This document shows, piece after piece, positions 1 to 10,953 of a stretch of DNA of 64,000 bases. The DNA is from Prochlorococcus sp. AG-442-M23 (GTDB lineage: Bacteria; Cyanobacteriota; Cyanobacteriia; PCC-6307; Cyanobiaceae), in NCBI GenBank assembly GCA_003209655.1, contig QCPW01000003.1, forward strand, positions 62,001 to 126,000. Reading direction: 5' to 3'. The notes beneath the pieces are model-generated. The model was not told where the DNA came from. It did not search any database and saw nothing but the letters and a program-made list of their open reading frames with translations. A program made the translations under genes and the position numbers. Position 1 is the first letter of the stretch. The number at the start of each line of letters is the position of its first letter.

Positions 1-3000
1 ACCCCTAGCATTTAAATCTTTTCCTACACCTCCATTAATATTAAGGTCTAATTTGGTATCTAAATAAGCTTGAACTATTTCTGAATATTGAAGTTTAAAA
101 TTTGGTCCAAGTTTTAATTTAAGATTATCAAAACTCAAATTATCTAAATAATTTGGCAAGGTTTCTCCTAAAAGAACAGAATCCAAAATTGTTTCATTGG
201 AAATTATTTCAATATTCTTATTCTTATTCCAATAGAGTTCTGGCCAATCCTTTTTATATTTTTTAGGTTTAATCTTATTATCTATTTTATTATTTTGATT
301 GGTATTATTAAAATTAATAAATCCATTGTTAAGGGATAGATTACCTCCTAAAACTGGATTTTCAAATGATCCACCTAAATTTATATCTGAATCTACTAAA
401 AATTTAAAATTATCTGACCTTACAGTAAATTTATTCGCTATCAAATTAATTTCTGACTTTCCATATTTACTCTTACTATAAAAAGGCAAAGAACCTTCTA
501 TAAAAATATTTCCAGAATCTTCAGTATTTGCTTTTAAATTTTTGATTTCTAAATAATCAAAATCAAAAATTATCAAGCTATTAATATCTTTTATTATATT
601 GCTATAAAAATCAATTTCAGAATTCTTAATTACAAGAAATCCATTTAATATAGGTTTATTAATAGTACCTTTTATTAACATTCTAAGGTTCACGTCGCCT
701 TCTTTAAAGGTAAAGTATTGATCAGTAAAAATATCGATCAACTCAATAAATTTGCCATTACCAATCAACCTTAGATCTAAATCATCTGATCTATTTGTAG
801 GTATTGTGCCTTCAATATTAATTGGTATTTCTGAATCATTGATAATAAAGGAAAAATCAATATCGAAAATAGAGTTTTTAAATTCAACAAATCCTTTATC
901 AAATAATATTTTATTACTTTTTATAAATGAATTATTGGAATAAATTTCACTCAAAAAAGATTTTGTATCAAGATTATAAAATAAATTAATATCCAAACCT
1001 CCAAGAAAATCTCTTGGTCTTTTTAAAAAGATATTTGCAAGACTTAATGGTAATTTTTTAATTTTTAAAGAACCATCACCTTTTAATAATCCCCCTTCTA
1101 AATCTATAGAAAATTCCTCTTTGTTATTTTTGTTATCGTCTCTAGAGACATCAAGAAAGCCATTTAATTTTGCATTTAATTTATAGTTAGGTGGGCCATC
1201 GCCAGAAATAGTTATTTTTGCATTATATCTACTGCTAAATTTGTTTAAATATTTTTGAAGGTTAAATTTTTCATCTAGTGCACTATTATTTTCATTAAAG
1301 TTATTTATAAAATCAATCTTTTCTTTAAACGAATTATTGTCTTTATTAATTTCTAAATCATTTAATATATTGGGCTTACTTGTAGGTTCTACTTTTTTAT
1401 TATCAAAATTAAAAATCTCAAAAGCGGTAAGGATTGACCAGCTGGTACTTATATCATTAAAATCTAAATTGATTATATTATTGTTATTTGAGTTATATTC
1501 AACATCAATCATTCCTCCATCCATTGGATAAAGTGATGAATTGACATAAAAATTTTTATTTTGGAAGTTAAAATCAAATATAGAATTTGCTAACTTTATA
1601 TTTCTATATTTTCCTAAACTCCAAGCTAGTCTTCCATCAAAGTATGACTGATCTGAGGATATAGATCCAGAACCATTAATTATTCCGTTAATTCTATCAA
1701 ATTGATTATTTCTTAAAGATAATTCAAGTTCATCAATAGGGAAATTATAAGCACTCCAAATATAACTTTTATCATCCCTAGATACACTTAAACTCCCTTT
1801 ATTAGAGTTAAAGACTCTACTAAAAGTTACGCTATCTAATTTAAACTGAGAGTTTAACTTTACTGAGAGAAATGAAGGGATAGGAGAATATCTATTTTTC
1901 ATATTTAAAAGAAATTCTTCATTTTCATTTTTAATCTCGCCCTCCCATATTTCTCTTATACGAATACCTTTGAAATGTGGATAATCAACATTAAAATTTA
2001 TCGATATATCAGGATTACTTATTTTTCCTTTTAATTCTCCTTTTGCAGTAATAAAACCCCTAATATCATTTTTTCGAAAAATATTTAAATTAGATAATTG
2101 AGTTCTATTTATCTTGAAACTAGAATATATATTCCCAAAATTAATACCTCTTTTATCAAACCAATAAGGAATATTTCCTGATAATTTAATATCTGGATTA
2201 AGACTATCAATATATCCAATACTTCCTTTTAAATCGATATTATTTGAACTTTTTTTTAATGGAAGATTTAGATTAAAATTTGAAGTTAAAGTTCCATAAT
2301 TTAAGTTTTCTGAAATTCCTATTAAATTATTATCTTTACAAAAAAACCTAGTTGAAGCTGTATTTATATTCTCTGAAAAATTTTCTTGTTTAATATCTAA
2401 TTTATTAAAGTCAAATCTTCCTTTGCAAAAAATTTGATTTGATGATTTATAAAATTTAAAGTTAGATTTAAAATTTCCTCTACTAACCTTAATTTTTCTA
2501 TTACCAATATTAAATTCGGAACCTTTAAGATTCACCCCTCTAGAAAATACTTCTAGCGTTAATAATTCTTTAAAATTTGTATTAAGTTTAAATTTTAGAA
2601 AACCTTTTCCATCAAATTTGGATTTAAAATTTGTAATTAGCTTTTTGTTATTTGAATTATAAATAAGATCCCCTTTTACTTTTGTTCCCAACGCTAAATC
2701 GCTTAGGTTTAGCTGCGAATATTTATTTAATTTAAAATTTAAGTCAAATTTTAATTTTGGTTTGTTAGTACTTTGACTTTTTATATATGTTTTATCCCTT
2801 TTAAAAAATTCTCTATTTACATTAATTTCAGTTTGATCAGGCCTTATTTTTATTATCCATTTTTGTTTTAAAAAAGATCTTAAAGGCATAATACCAACAT
2901 AAACATTTTTAGCTTTAATTTCAGAATCTAGATTTTTTTTATCATTAATTTTTGAATTCCCTAAAGAAAATCCTAGAAATCTAATTCCGGAATAATCACC

Positions 3001-3177
3001 TAAATAAACCTTTTTATTTAAAAAATTCTCAATACTTTCTTCAAGTTCTGATTTCCTAGAATTATAAGTCTCTCTTAAAAAATTATTTAATAAAAAAGTG
3101 CCTAAAATTCCAGAAGACAAAAGTATCCCTACGAAAAGAATTTTTGTATTTAAATTTAGAGATCTAATTTTTTTCAA
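1..3177 (-). CDS. TamB/DUF490-like translocation and assembly module, 5' part (runs off the window)
   Basis: A reading frame stays open on the minus strand from a TTG at 3177 to the window edge, giving 1059 visible residues and no stop. The N-terminus is KK followed by one hydrophobic segment (about residues 10-32), then a very long region of short alternating hydrophobic/polar strands rich in Asn, Lys, Phe and Gly. This is the layout of TamB/AsmA-like proteins: an inner-membrane anchor and a periplasmic beta-groove thought to carry lipids or outer-membrane proteins. The C-terminal domain that would settle the family lies outside the window. A second in-frame TTG lies 12 bases upstream of the chosen start. 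The family call is by architecture and is fairly secure. Confidence 0.75.
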   Translation of the reverse strand, partial: MKKIRSLNLNTKILFVGILLSSGILGTFLLNNFLRETYNSRKSELEESIENFLNKKVYLGDYSGIRFLGFSLGNSKINDKKNLDSEIKAKNVYVGIMPLRSFLKQKWIIKIRPDQTEINVNREFFKRDKTYIKSQSTNKPKLKFDLNFKLNKYSQLNLSDLALGTKVKGDLIYNSNNKKLITNFKSKFDGKGFLKFKLNTNFKELLTLEVFSRGVNLKGSEFNIGNRKIKVSRGNFKSNFKFYKSSNQIFCKGRFDFNKLDIKQENFSENINTASTRFFCKDNNLIGISENLNYGTLTSNFNLNLPLKKSSNNIDLKGSIGYIDSLNPDIKLSGNIPYWFDKRGINFGNIYSSFKINRTQLSNLNIFRKNDIRGFITAKGELKGKISNPDISINFNVDYPHFKGIRIREIWEGEIKNENEEFLLNMKNRYSPIPSFLSVKLNSQFKLDSVTFSRVFNSNKGSLSVSRDDKSYIWSAYNFPIDELELSLRNNQFDRINGIINGSGSISSDQSYFDGRLAWSLGKYRNIKLANSIFDFNFQNKNFYVNSSLYPMDGGMIDVEYNSNNNNIINLDFNDISTSWSILTAFEIFNFDNKKVEPTSKPNILNDLEINKDNNSFKEKIDFINNFNENNSALDEKFNLQKYLNKFSSRYNAKITISGDGPPNYKLNAKLNGFLDVSRDDNKNNKEEFSIDLEGGLLKGDGSLKIKKLPLSLANIFLKRPRDFLGGLDINLFYNLDTKSFLSEIYSNNSFIKSNKILFDKGFVEFKNSIFDIDFSFIINDSEIPINIEGTIPTNRSDDLDLRLIGNGKFIELIDIFTDQYFTFKEGDVNLRMLIKGTINKPILNGFLVIKNSEIDFYSNIIKDINSLIIFDFDYLEIKNLKANTEDSGNIFIEGSLPFYSKSKYGKSEINLIANKFTVRSDNFKFLVDSDINLGGSFENPVLGGNLSLNNGFINFNNTNQNNKIDNKIKPKKYKKDWPELYWNKNKNIEIISNETILDSVLLGETLPNYLDNLSFDNLKLKLGPNFKLQYSEIVQAYLDTKLDLNINGGVGKDLNARG

Positions 3178-3241
3178 GTTAGAACCCAAAAATGGAGTAG
3201 GCTTACAAAATATAAGAAATTAATTAGATCAAAGCCAGTAA

Positions 3242-3685
3242 ATGTCTTTTTTTGAACTATTAGAAAACACTCCCAAAATTTTTGGGTTCTTTGGAATATT
3301 CCTTTTTATTTGCACTTTAATAGCTTTTGTATTAAATTTTGGTTTTAAATTTCGAATAATAGGAGCAACCATTTTCTCATTATTACTTTCTTTAAGTAGT
3401 TGGGCATTTATACAAAGTTATACTGAAAAAGTAGTCATAGAGGATGCGAAATATGTTCCAATTGTCTATGATAATGGCTTCGATTTAATCATTGCTAAAG
3501 CAGAGGATGACTTCCCAGAAGAGTCTATTGAACCAACTTTAAAACAGCTTTCGAAGAACCTCATGAAGGGAAGCAGGTCAGGTGCGAACGTAAAAATAAA
3601 GATAAGGAAACTTGAAAAATTTTCAGATGGTGTAAGTAAACCAGTGATATTAGGAGAAGTTCAGAAAAATGTCTCAATTAATTAG
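3242..3685 (+). CDS. Ycf51-like (DUF2518) membrane protein
   Basis: 147 residues with two adjacent hydrophobic helices (about 13-33 and 38-58) followed by a soluble C-terminal half rich in Lys and Glu. This matches the Ycf51/DUF2518 family of cyanobacteria and red-algal plastids, whose role is unknown. It is transcribed divergently from the TamB-like gene, with about 64 bases between them, and is followed after 11 bases by the next small gene. The family assignment is from recall of the overall pattern rather than a catalytic motif, so it is moderate. Confidence 0.55.
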   Translation: MSFFELLENTPKIFGFFGIFLFICTLIAFVLNFGFKFRIIGATIFSLLLSLSSWAFIQSYTEKVVIEDAKYVPIVYDNGFDLIIAKAEDDFPEESIEPTLKQLSKNLMKGSRSGANVKIKIRKLEKFSDGVSKPVILGEVQKNVSIN

Positions 3686-3696
3686 TTTCTAAAACA

Positions 3697-4104
3697 ATGG
3701 GAAGTAAAACCTTTTTAAATTTTTTGCCAACTAATTTTAGACATGAGAAATCTTTTTTTATTCAAAAAAATCTTATTGACTTTGAAAAATTAAGTAATCT
3801 ATCAGATTTAGATATTAATAAGATACAAAGACAATCTCCACTATGTACATTAAATAATTTAAAGAAAATCAGAGCCATAGCTATTTTTAAAAAAGAACTT
3901 GAAATTTCTCCACCGGAATCATATTTACTTTTGCATTGTGGTATTGGTTCTATTAAATCATTATCACTTTCTACACCTTACGAATTAGAACGCAAAATAG
4001 GAAGACTTGAAAGAAGTCTTGGAGTTAAAACCGAAACAGATATAACTTTTTCTCTCTTAAAAAAATGGATTAAAAGAGCTAATCAAATACACAACTCAAT
4101 TTGA
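3697..4104 (+). CDS. DUF4332-like helix-hairpin-helix protein
   Basis: 135 residues, predicted soluble and mostly helical. The segment from about residue 45 (RQSPLCTLNNLKKIRAIAIF) and the helical stretch near residues 80-105 (STPYELERKIGRLERSLG) resemble the tandem helix-hairpin-helix folds of DUF4332 proteins, which are inferred to bind nucleic acid. No catalytic motif is visible. It sits 11 bases after the Ycf51-like gene and 53 bases before a small secreted protein, so the three may be co-transcribed. Function is unknown. Confidence 0.5.
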   Translation: MGSKTFLNFLPTNFRHEKSFFIQKNLIDFEKLSNLSDLDINKIQRQSPLCTLNNLKKIRAIAIFKKELEISPPESYLLLHCGIGSIKSLSLSTPYELERKIGRLERSLGVKTETDITFSLLKKWIKRANQIHNSI

Positions 4105-4157
4105 AATCTTGGTTAAATAAATTTTTTTAATGTAGAATTTAGATAAAGTTAATAATA

Positions 4158-4424
4158 ATGAAATCTTTTTTATTTTTATCATTTTTGTTTTTCAACTCTT
4201 TAGACCCTGTTTTTAGTCAATCGAACTTATTAGAAAGTGTAAAAAAGAATCCAGGCGAGGCTATCAATGTATGTAATAAGTTCAGAGATTTTAATTCAAA
4301 AGGTATTTCTGCAAATTCAGATAAAGCTATAGAGTATGTATCAAAAAAAAATAATTTAACACCGGTTAATGCAGAGATCTTTTCTATTTACGTTATTGGG
4401 CTGCACTGTCCAGATATTATCTAA
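4158..4424 (+). CDS. Small secreted protein of unknown function
   Basis: 88 residues. The first 20 or so form a signal peptide (MKSFLFLSFLFF..., probable cleavage after VFS), leaving a mature protein of about 68 residues. The mature part has two cysteines, in NVCNKF and LHCPD, that could form a disulfide in the periplasm or thylakoid lumen. It ends seven bases before the following hydrolase gene. I do not recognise a family. Confidence 0.6.
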   Translation: MKSFLFLSFLFFNSLDPVFSQSNLLESVKKNPGEAINVCNKFRDFNSKGISANSDKAIEYVSKKNNLTPVNAEIFSIYVIGLHCPDII

Positions 4425-4431
4425 AGCATAA

Positions 4432-6009
4432 ATGTATTGTTCAAGATGGTTTGATAAGTCTCTATTACTTGGAGATGGAGTCAGGCTTATATCAAGGATT
4501 TGGTTGCCTGAGGGTAATGGGCCATGGCCTGCATTATTAATGCGACAACCTTATGGGAGAGAAATAGCTTCAACGATCACCTATTCTCACCCTACATGGT
4601 GGGCTTCCAAAGGATATATGGTAATTGTCCAGGATGTGAGAGGAATGGGCTCTTCTGAGGGAATTTTTAGTGGTTTTAAACAAGAGGCTAGAGATACTTC
4701 AGAAACGCACGAATGGGTAAGGTCTCTCAAAGAATGTAATGGGAAACTTGGCTTATATGGTTTCTCATATCAAGGCATTACTCAATTAACCGGCGAGTTA
4801 AATTCTAATCCTCCTGATTGTTTATCTCCAGCAATGACTGGCCTAGATATTAGAGATCATTGGTGTTCTGACGGAGGGGCATTTTGGTGGCATAACAATA
4901 TTGCATGGGGATTACAAATTGCAGCACTAAAAATGAAAAGAGAAAATAATTTAATTGGGTGGGAAAAGATTAGATTAGCCTTAGAGAATAAAAGTTACTT
5001 TAGAGAGGGGCTTGATATCTTAAAAAAATATGATCCTAGTAGTTTTATTTTGGAATGGCTTGAGAATATTGATAATACCAACATTTTTGAAGAAATTAAG
5101 CCAATTTCAACATGGCTTAAAAAACCAATGTTAATTATTGGTGGACTTTGGGATCCACATTTAAAAGGTGCATTTGATCTTTATAAAAAATCTAAAGAAG
5201 CAGGAGGGAAACCAGAGATAATTATTGGGAATGCTACACATCTAGATTGGTGGAGAGGATCACAAGAATCTTTGTTAAAATTTTTTGAGAAAAATTTAAA
5301 ATCAGATAATGAAGTTGGTTTTAATGATCCTAAAACAGAGAAAAAAATATGGAATATTTCGTTAAATAAATGGGACGTAATAGATAATAATTTGTGCCCT
5401 GAATTTATTTTTGGTCTTAAAAGCGATGGCATAGCAAATATAGATGTTAAAGATGGAAGTCTGACCATCAATTCAAAAGGATCAGGTTGGTTCACAATTG
5501 TTAATGATCCATGGCGACCTACACCGTCTGAAGGTGGTCATTTAGGTCCAAATCCAGGAAGATTTAATAGATATATTACTGATAAACGTTTAGATGTAGG
5601 TATTTTTCAAACCAACTTTTTTAAGGAGGATCAATATTTCCAAGGGGTTCCCACATTAGAAATCCCTGTAAAAAGTGACCAGCCAAACTTCGATATCTGC
5701 ATTGCTTTATCTCTGGTTGAAGATGATGAGAATATCAATCAATTCTCAACTGGATACTTAAGAGTTAAAGATTCCAAAATAAATGAGGAATGCACATATC
5801 AAATCACAATGCAGCCAACAAATATTTGTTTACTTAAAGGGAGAAAGCTTCGATTATCAATATCAGGAGCAGCTTATCCTGCTATTGGAGTTAATCCTGG
5901 ATTTAAGGAAGGAAATATAGGAGCACCTTCAGCAAATCATAGAATCATTACTCTAAGTTTTATCCTTAGTAAAGCCTTTATGAAAATGATCCCATTTTTT
6001 AATAAATAA
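4432..6009 (+). CDS. CocE/NonD-type hydrolase (X-Pro dipeptidyl-peptidase S15 family)
   Basis: 525 residues, the usual length of the family. An alpha/beta-hydrolase domain fills the first 290 residues, with the nucleophile elbow GFSYQG (Ser112), an acid in GLWDPH (Asp241) and a histidine in NATHLDWW (His270). The C-terminal 200 residues form the beta-sandwich (jelly-roll) domain typical of CocE and S15 enzymes, including the PWRPTPSEGGHLGPNPGR segment. Such enzymes cleave esters, acylated compounds or proline peptides; the substrate here cannot be told from sequence. No signal peptide, so it is cytoplasmic. Confidence 0.85.
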   Translation: MYCSRWFDKSLLLGDGVRLISRIWLPEGNGPWPALLMRQPYGREIASTITYSHPTWWASKGYMVIVQDVRGMGSSEGIFSGFKQEARDTSETHEWVRSLKECNGKLGLYGFSYQGITQLTGELNSNPPDCLSPAMTGLDIRDHWCSDGGAFWWHNNIAWGLQIAALKMKRENNLIGWEKIRLALENKSYFREGLDILKKYDPSSFILEWLENIDNTNIFEEIKPISTWLKKPMLIIGGLWDPHLKGAFDLYKKSKEAGGKPEIIIGNATHLDWWRGSQESLLKFFEKNLKSDNEVGFNDPKTEKKIWNISLNKWDVIDNNLCPEFIFGLKSDGIANIDVKDGSLTINSKGSGWFTIVNDPWRPTPSEGGHLGPNPGRFNRYITDKRLDVGIFQTNFFKEDQYFQGVPTLEIPVKSDQPNFDICIALSLVEDDENINQFSTGYLRVKDSKINEECTYQITMQPTNICLLKGRKLRLSISGAAYPAIGVNPGFKEGNIGAPSANHRIITLSFILSKAFMKMIPFFNK

Positions 6010-6061
6010 TTATTTTTTGGGTTAATTATTTGATATTATTAATCCTTAACATCAACCAGTC

Positions 6062-8329
6062 ATGATAGAGACAATTCAGGCAGCCGACTGGATCAAATCA
6101 GAAGCTATCAACCTAGAAAATTGTTGCAATGATAATCCACTAAAAATTTTAGGTCCTCATTTTTATGAAGAGAAATGGATCATAAGAGTGTGGATGCCAG
6201 AAGCTGACGAAATTAAAATAAATTTTAAAAATAAAACCTATAAAGCACAGAGTATTAACCATAGATGGCTTTTTGAAGCGATCCTACCTGAAAATCCAAG
6301 TTCTAATTACGAAATAAATATTTCAAGAGGAGGGATCACTCACACACAACATGACCCCTGGTCTTACAGAGAAGAGTGGATGGGAGAAGTTGATAGGCAT
6401 CTTTTTGCAGAGGGTAATCATCATCATATTTGGGAAAAAATGGGAGCACACCTAATTGAAAAAAATAATCAAATGGGAGTCATGTTCTGCATTTGGGCTC
6501 CTAATGCAAAATCAATCTCGATAATTGGAGATATAAATTCTTGGGATGGAAGACATCATCCAATGCAAAAAAGATTAGGGGGAATCTGGGAACTATTCAT
6601 GCCAATAATGACAGAGGGAGATACATATAAATATGAAATAAGAACACAACAAGGGCATATTTATGAAAAAGCTGATCCATATGGTTTCCTTCATGAAATC
6701 AGGCCTCAAAATGGTTCAATAGTTTCAAAATTGAAAAACTTTAATTGGAATGATAGTTCTTGGATTACGAATAGAGATTCCTCAAGTCAAATTAATAAGC
6801 CAATTTCAGTTTATGAGATGCATTTAGGAAGTTGGCTGCATGAATCAGCAGATAATAAATATCTTGAAGATAATGGGAATCCAAGAGAACCAGTGCCTGC
6901 AGCAGATTTAAAACCTGGAACAAGATTATTAACTTATCCAGAATTAACTAAAAAACTTATCCCTTATGTAAAAGAGAGAGGATTTACTCATATTGAATTA
7001 ATGCCAATATCTGAACATCCTTTCGATGGTTCATGGGGATACCAAGTTACAGGCTGGTATGCACCAACGAGTAGATTCGGCACTCCAAATGAATTTAAAG
7101 AGTTTGTAGATAAATGTCATGAAGAGGGCATAGGTGTAATTCTTGATTGGGTGCCTGGTCATTTCCCAAAAGACAAGCATGGTTTAGCATTTTTTGATGG
7201 TTGTCATCTTTATGAACATGGGGATTCGCGCATAGGTGAACACAAAGAATGGGGAACTTTAATCTTTAATTACAGTAGAAATGAAGTAAGAAATTTCCTA
7301 GTAGCCAATCTCATTTATTGGTTTGAAGAATTTCATATTGATGGCATACGAGTAGATGCTGTAGCTTCAATGTTATACAGGGATTATCTACGTCCAGATG
7401 GAGAATGGATACCAAATGAGAATGGTGGGAATGAAAATATAGAAGCCGTTAAATTTCTTCAACAGGCTAACCATGTACTCTTCCAACATTTCCCTGGAGC
7501 ACTTTCTATTGCTGAAGAATCAACAACTTGGCCAATGGTAACTAAACCTACAGACATGGGAGGGTTAGGGTTTAATTTAAAATGGAATATGGGCTGGATG
7601 CACGATATGCTCGATTATTTTGAGATAGATCCTTGGTTTAGACAATTTCATCAAAACAGTGTAACTTTCTCTATCACATATAACTATACAGAGAACTTTA
7701 TGCTTGCTCTTAGTCATGATGAAGTTGTCCACGGGAAAAGCCATCTTTTGCATAAAATGCCAGGCGATGATTGGAAGAAATATGCGAATACTCGAGCTTT
7801 ATTGACTTATATGTGGACCCATCCTGGTAAAAAAACAATATTTATGGGTATGGAATTTGGACAAAGACAAGAATGGAATGTTTGGGATGATCTTCAATGG
7901 GAGTTACTAGAATTTGAACCTCATAAGGGTATTAGAAATTTAATTGATGACCTAAATGTACTTTATAAAAATGAACCTGCGTTATGGAAAAATGACTTTG
8001 ATCCTTATGGATTCCAATGGATTGATTGTAATGACAAATCTAATTCAGTAATAAGTTTTATGAGAAGAGAAAATGATACCAATGAATGGCTTGTTGTAGT
8101 TGCTAATTTTACACCTAATACACATGGGTCATATAAAGTAGGTGTTCCTGTAGAAGGATTTTACAAAGAGATATTCAATTCAGATGGATCTAGATATGGA
8201 GGCAGTAATAAAGGAAACATGGGAGGTAAAGAAACCATAAATTACAGTATTCATGATTATCAAAATGCTTTAGAACTTGCTTTGCCCCCATTAAGCGTGA
8301 GTATCTTCAAACATCAATCCCATAAATAA
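6062..8329 (+). CDS. glgB: 1,4-alpha-glucan branching enzyme
   Basis: 755 residues, normal for bacterial GlgB. It makes the alpha-1,6 branches of glycogen, the carbon store filled by day. Two N-terminal carbohydrate-binding beta domains (to about residue 230) precede a GH13 barrel and a C-terminal all-beta domain. The conserved regions are present: [20 protein letters not shown], the nucleophile in [10 protein letters not shown] (Asp431), the acid/base in IAEES (Glu485) and the third carboxylate in LSHDEVVHG (Asp553). It lies 52 bases after the hydrolase gene and 119 bases before hemE. Confidence 0.97.
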   Translation: MIETIQAADWIKSEAINLENCCNDNPLKILGPHFYEEKWIIRVWMPEADEIKINFKNKTYKAQSINHRWLFEAILPENPSSNYEINISRGGITHTQHDPWSYREEWMGEVDRHLFAEGNHHHIWEKMGAHLIEKNNQMGVMFCIWAPNAKSISIIGDINSWDGRHHPMQKRLGGIWELFMPIMTEGDTYKYEIRTQQGHIYEKADPYGFLHEIRPQNGSIVSKLKNFNWNDSSWITNRDSSSQINKPISVYEMHLGSWLHESADNKYLEDNGNPREPVPAADLKPGTRLLTYPELTKKLIPYVKERGFTHIELMPISEHPFDGSWGYQVTGWYAPTSRFGTPNEFKEFVDKCHEEGIGVILDWVPGHFPKDKHGLAFFDGCHLYEHGDSRIGEHKEWGTLIFNYSRNEVRNFLVANLIYWFEEFHIDGIRVDAVASMLYRDYLRPDGEWIPNENGGNENIEAVKFLQQANHVLFQHFPGALSIAEESTTWPMVTKPTDMGGLGFNLKWNMGWMHDMLDYFEIDPWFRQFHQNSVTFSITYNYTENFMLALSHDEVVHGKSHLLHKMPGDDWKKYANTRALLTYMWTHPGKKTIFMGMEFGQRQEWNVWDDLQWELLEFEPHKGIRNLIDDLNVLYKNEPALWKNDFDPYGFQWIDCNDKSNSVISFMRRENDTNEWLVVVANFTPNTHGSYKVGVPVEGFYKEIFNSDGSRYGGSNKGNMGGKETINYSIHDYQNALELALPPLSVSIFKHQSHK

Positions 8330-8448
8330 TAAGGCTTATTCAACTTAGTACTTCATATAAAAGTTCATATAACGCTTTTGATATGCTTTGCATTGTAAGA
8401 TTTTTAAGTTGGAATTCTAAATTTTTAAAAAACATATCGAATTGAAAA

Positions 8449-9489
8449 ATGGGTGAAAATTTACCGCTACTACTCTCTGCCGCATTAGGTAAAAAAGTAA
8501 ATAGACCTCCAGTATGGATGATGAGGCAAGCAGGAAGATATATGAAAATCTATAGAGATTTAAGGGAGCGTTACCCTAGTTTTAGAGAAAGGTCTGAAAA
8601 TCCAGAATTATCCTATGAGATATCAATGCAGCCTTTTCATGCTTTCAAACCAGATGGTGTGATCCTTTTTTCAGATATTCTCACACCTCTTCCAGGGATG
8701 GGTATAAATTTTGAAATAATAGAAAGTAAAGGACCAATAATTGAGGAACCAATAAGAACTCTTAGCCAGATAGAAAATTTAAAAGAATTAAATCCGAGTG
8801 CAAGTTTAAGCTTTGTAGGGGAAGTTCTTTCTTCACTAAAAAAAGATGTTAATAATGAGGCAACAGTTTTAGGTTTCGTTGGCGCACCTTGGACTCTTGC
8901 TGCATATGTAGTTGAAGGTAAAAGTAGTAAAAATTATTCTTTAATAAAGTCAATGGCTTTTAAAGAGCCAGATATACTTCATAAACTTCTTGATCATTTT
9001 GCAAAATCTATTGGTGAATATCTTAAATATCAAATAAGATCTGGAGCGCAAGTAGTACAAATTTTTGATTCATGGGCAGGTCAACTAAGCCCACAAGATT
9101 ACGATATCTTTGCTGGTCCTTATCAAAAAAAAGTTGTTGACATTGTAAAAGAGGATTATCCTGAAACACCAGTAATTCTTTACATTTCAGGAAGTGCTGG
9201 CGTAATAGAAAGAATGGCAAAAACTGGGGTAGATATAATTTCATTAGACTGGACAGTAGATATTGAAGAGGCTTGTAAAAGAATCCCTAGTGAAATAGGA
9301 ATTCAAGGTAATGTTGACCCTGGAATTTTATTCGGGAATAAAGAATCAATACATGAAAGGATAGATAATACTTTTAATAAAGTTAAAGACAGGAAATACA
9401 TTCTTAATTTAGGTCATGGGATTTTACCTGGGACTCCAGAAGAAAATGCTCAAACATTTTTTGAGCATGGAAAAAAACTCACTTACTAG
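8449..9489 (+). CDS. hemE: Uroporphyrinogen decarboxylase
   Basis: 346 residues, full length. It converts uroporphyrinogen III to coproporphyrinogen III in the common heme/chlorophyll branch. The signature [12 protein letters not shown] is near residue 21 and [12 protein letters not shown], carrying the catalytic Asp, is near residue 75. The ATG start is preceded by an AT-rich 119-base spacer that could hold its promoter. The epimerase gene follows after 8 bases, so the two probably share a transcript. It feeds the chlorophyll genes further along this window. Confidence 0.97.
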   Translation: MGENLPLLLSAALGKKVNRPPVWMMRQAGRYMKIYRDLRERYPSFRERSENPELSYEISMQPFHAFKPDGVILFSDILTPLPGMGINFEIIESKGPIIEEPIRTLSQIENLKELNPSASLSFVGEVLSSLKKDVNNEATVLGFVGAPWTLAAYVVEGKSSKNYSLIKSMAFKEPDILHKLLDHFAKSIGEYLKYQIRSGAQVVQIFDSWAGQLSPQDYDIFAGPYQKKVVDIVKEDYPETPVILYISGSAGVIERMAKTGVDIISLDWTVDIEEACKRIPSEIGIQGNVDPGILFGNKESIHERIDNTFNKVKDRKYILNLGHGILPGTPEENAQTFFEHGKKLTY

Positions 9490-9497
9490 TCAAAATC

Positions 9498-10481
9498 TTG
9501 GCATATAAAAATATATTAATTACAGGTGCGAATGGATGTGTTGGCCAATATTTAGTTGATTGGTTTTTAAAAAACACAAAATTCAGACTTTATCTCATGG
9601 TAAGAGATAAAAGTAAGTTACCAATTTCTATTCAAGAAAATAAAAAAGTAAAGTTAATTGTCTGCGATATCAGGGAATCAAATAAATATAAAAAGGAAAT
9701 TAGTCAAATTAATTTCCTAATACATACTGCTACCGCCTGGGGAGATCCAAGAAGAGCTTATGAAGTAAATATTAAAGCTTTTGAAGAATTACTTAAAATG
9801 ATTGATGTCAAAAGGTTAGAAAAGATTATTTATTTTTCAACAGCTAGCATTCTTGACACACAAACAGAATTAATGAGGGAATCATTGATTTATGGAACAG
9901 AGTACATACAAACAAAATATGAATGTTTCCAGAGACTTAAAGAAAGCTCATTTGCAGAGAAAACATTCGCTGTTTTTCCTACCTTGGTTTTTGGAGGAAA
10001 TCTTGGCAAAAAAAGTAAATACCCTGTGAGTTATTTAACTAGTGGATTGAAAGAAATTGAGAAATGGCTTTGGTTAGCAAGATTTTTAAAACTCGATTCT
10101 AAATTTCACTTTATACACGCAAATGATATCGCTCAAATTTGCGGGTTTCTCATTAAAAACTATAAAGAAGAGAAATACAAAGGCTTTAGAAAATTTGTGC
10201 TAGGACAGAAATTTATTTCAATTGATCAGGCAATAATTATTCTTTTAAAAAGAAATAATATGAGAAGATATTTTGCTATACCCCTTACAAAAAAAATCCT
10301 AAAAATATTATTAAGAATTCTTCCCATTCAAACTACCCCTTGGGATAGCTTCAGTATTAAAAAATATGACTTTAATCATGTCCCCATCACGAATCCTGAG
10401 ACTTTCAAACTTAAAAGTTATGCCAAGTCACTGAATGATATTTTAAGGTTATCTAAGTTACCAAGCTGTAATAACAATTAA
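9498..10481 (+). CDS. NAD-dependent epimerase/dehydratase family protein
   Basis: 327 residues starting at a TTG. The N-terminal NAD-binding Rossmann motif is ITGANGCVGQYLVD, directly after the start. The extended short-chain dehydrogenase Ser-Tyr-Lys set appears degenerate: an IYFSTAS segment near residue 115 is followed by YGTEYIQTKYECF near 137, which supplies a possible YxxxK. The C-terminal third is basic and helical. Substrate unknown; sugar-nucleotide or isoprenoid-type substrates are both possible. Its tight linkage to hemE suggests co-expression rather than a shared pathway. Confidence 0.8.
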   Translation: MAYKNILITGANGCVGQYLVDWFLKNTKFRLYLMVRDKSKLPISIQENKKVKLIVCDIRESNKYKKEISQINFLIHTATAWGDPRRAYEVNIKAFEELLKMIDVKRLEKIIYFSTASILDTQTELMRESLIYGTEYIQTKYECFQRLKESSFAEKTFAVFPTLVFGGNLGKKSKYPVSYLTSGLKEIEKWLWLARFLKLDSKFHFIHANDIAQICGFLIKNYKEEKYKGFRKFVLGQKFISIDQAIIILLKRNNMRRYFAIPLTKKILKILLRILPIQTTPWDSFSIKKYDFNHVPITNPETFKLKSYAKSLNDILRLSKLPSCNNN

Positions 10482-10540
10482 AATTCTCACGGTTAGGTTC
10501 CCAAAGCCTTGTAATATATGTAGATAAGTAAATTTTAATT

Positions 10541-10891
10541 ATGTTACGCTCAATCTTTGCAGGGTTATTCGCAATAGTTTTAACTCTAGGTCTAGGCATT
10601 TCATCAGTTTCAGCTAATACTGTTGAAGTAAAACTTGGTACAGATGCTGGAATGCTTGCATTTGAACCAAGTACAGTAACCATTAGTGCTGGTGATACAG
10701 TTAAATTCGTAAATAATAAACTTGCCCCTCACAATGCTGTTTTTGATGGACATGATGAGTTAAGTCATGCAGACCTAGCTTTTGCTCCAGGAGAGTCTTG
10801 GGAAGAAACATTTGATACTGCAGGAACTTATGATTACTATTGCGAGCCTCATAGAGGGGCTGGAATGGTTGGCAAAGTTATTGTTGAATAA
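10541..10891 (+). CDS. petE: Plastocyanin
   Basis: 116 residues: a signal peptide of about 25 residues ending SVSA, then a mature type I blue-copper protein. All four copper ligands are present: His64 in APHNAV, and Cys101, His104 and Met109 in [11 protein letters not shown]. It carries electrons in the thylakoid lumen from the cytochrome b6f complex to photosystem I. Acidic residues around [10 protein letters not shown] form the docking patch. It appears monocistronic, with an AT-rich inverted repeat downstream that may be its terminator. Confidence 0.97.
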   Translation: MLRSIFAGLFAIVLTLGLGISSVSANTVEVKLGTDAGMLAFEPSTVTISAGDTVKFVNNKLAPHNAVFDGHDELSHADLAFAPGESWEETFDTAGTYDYYCEPHRGAGMVGKVIVE

Positions 10892-10903
10892 ATCTTTTAA
10901 TAG

Positions 10904-10931
10904 TTAAGTACTTTTTTACTTAATACTTTTT
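10904..10931 (+). terminator. Probable petE terminator
   Basis: A perfect 7-bp inverted repeat (TTAAGTA at 10904-10910, TACTTAA at 10917-10923) with a 6-base loop is followed within four bases by five T residues. It lies 12 bases after the petE stop. The stem is AT-rich and therefore weak, so the call is tentative. Confidence 0.45.
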
Positions 10932-10953
10932 AAATTCATACCTATATTTATTG

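Noticed and set aside
5181-5495. Minus-strand open frames inside the S15 hydrolase, clpB, cbbL, accA and other genes
   Set aside because: They lie wholly inside well-supported genes in another frame and encode no recognisable protein; treated as shadows.
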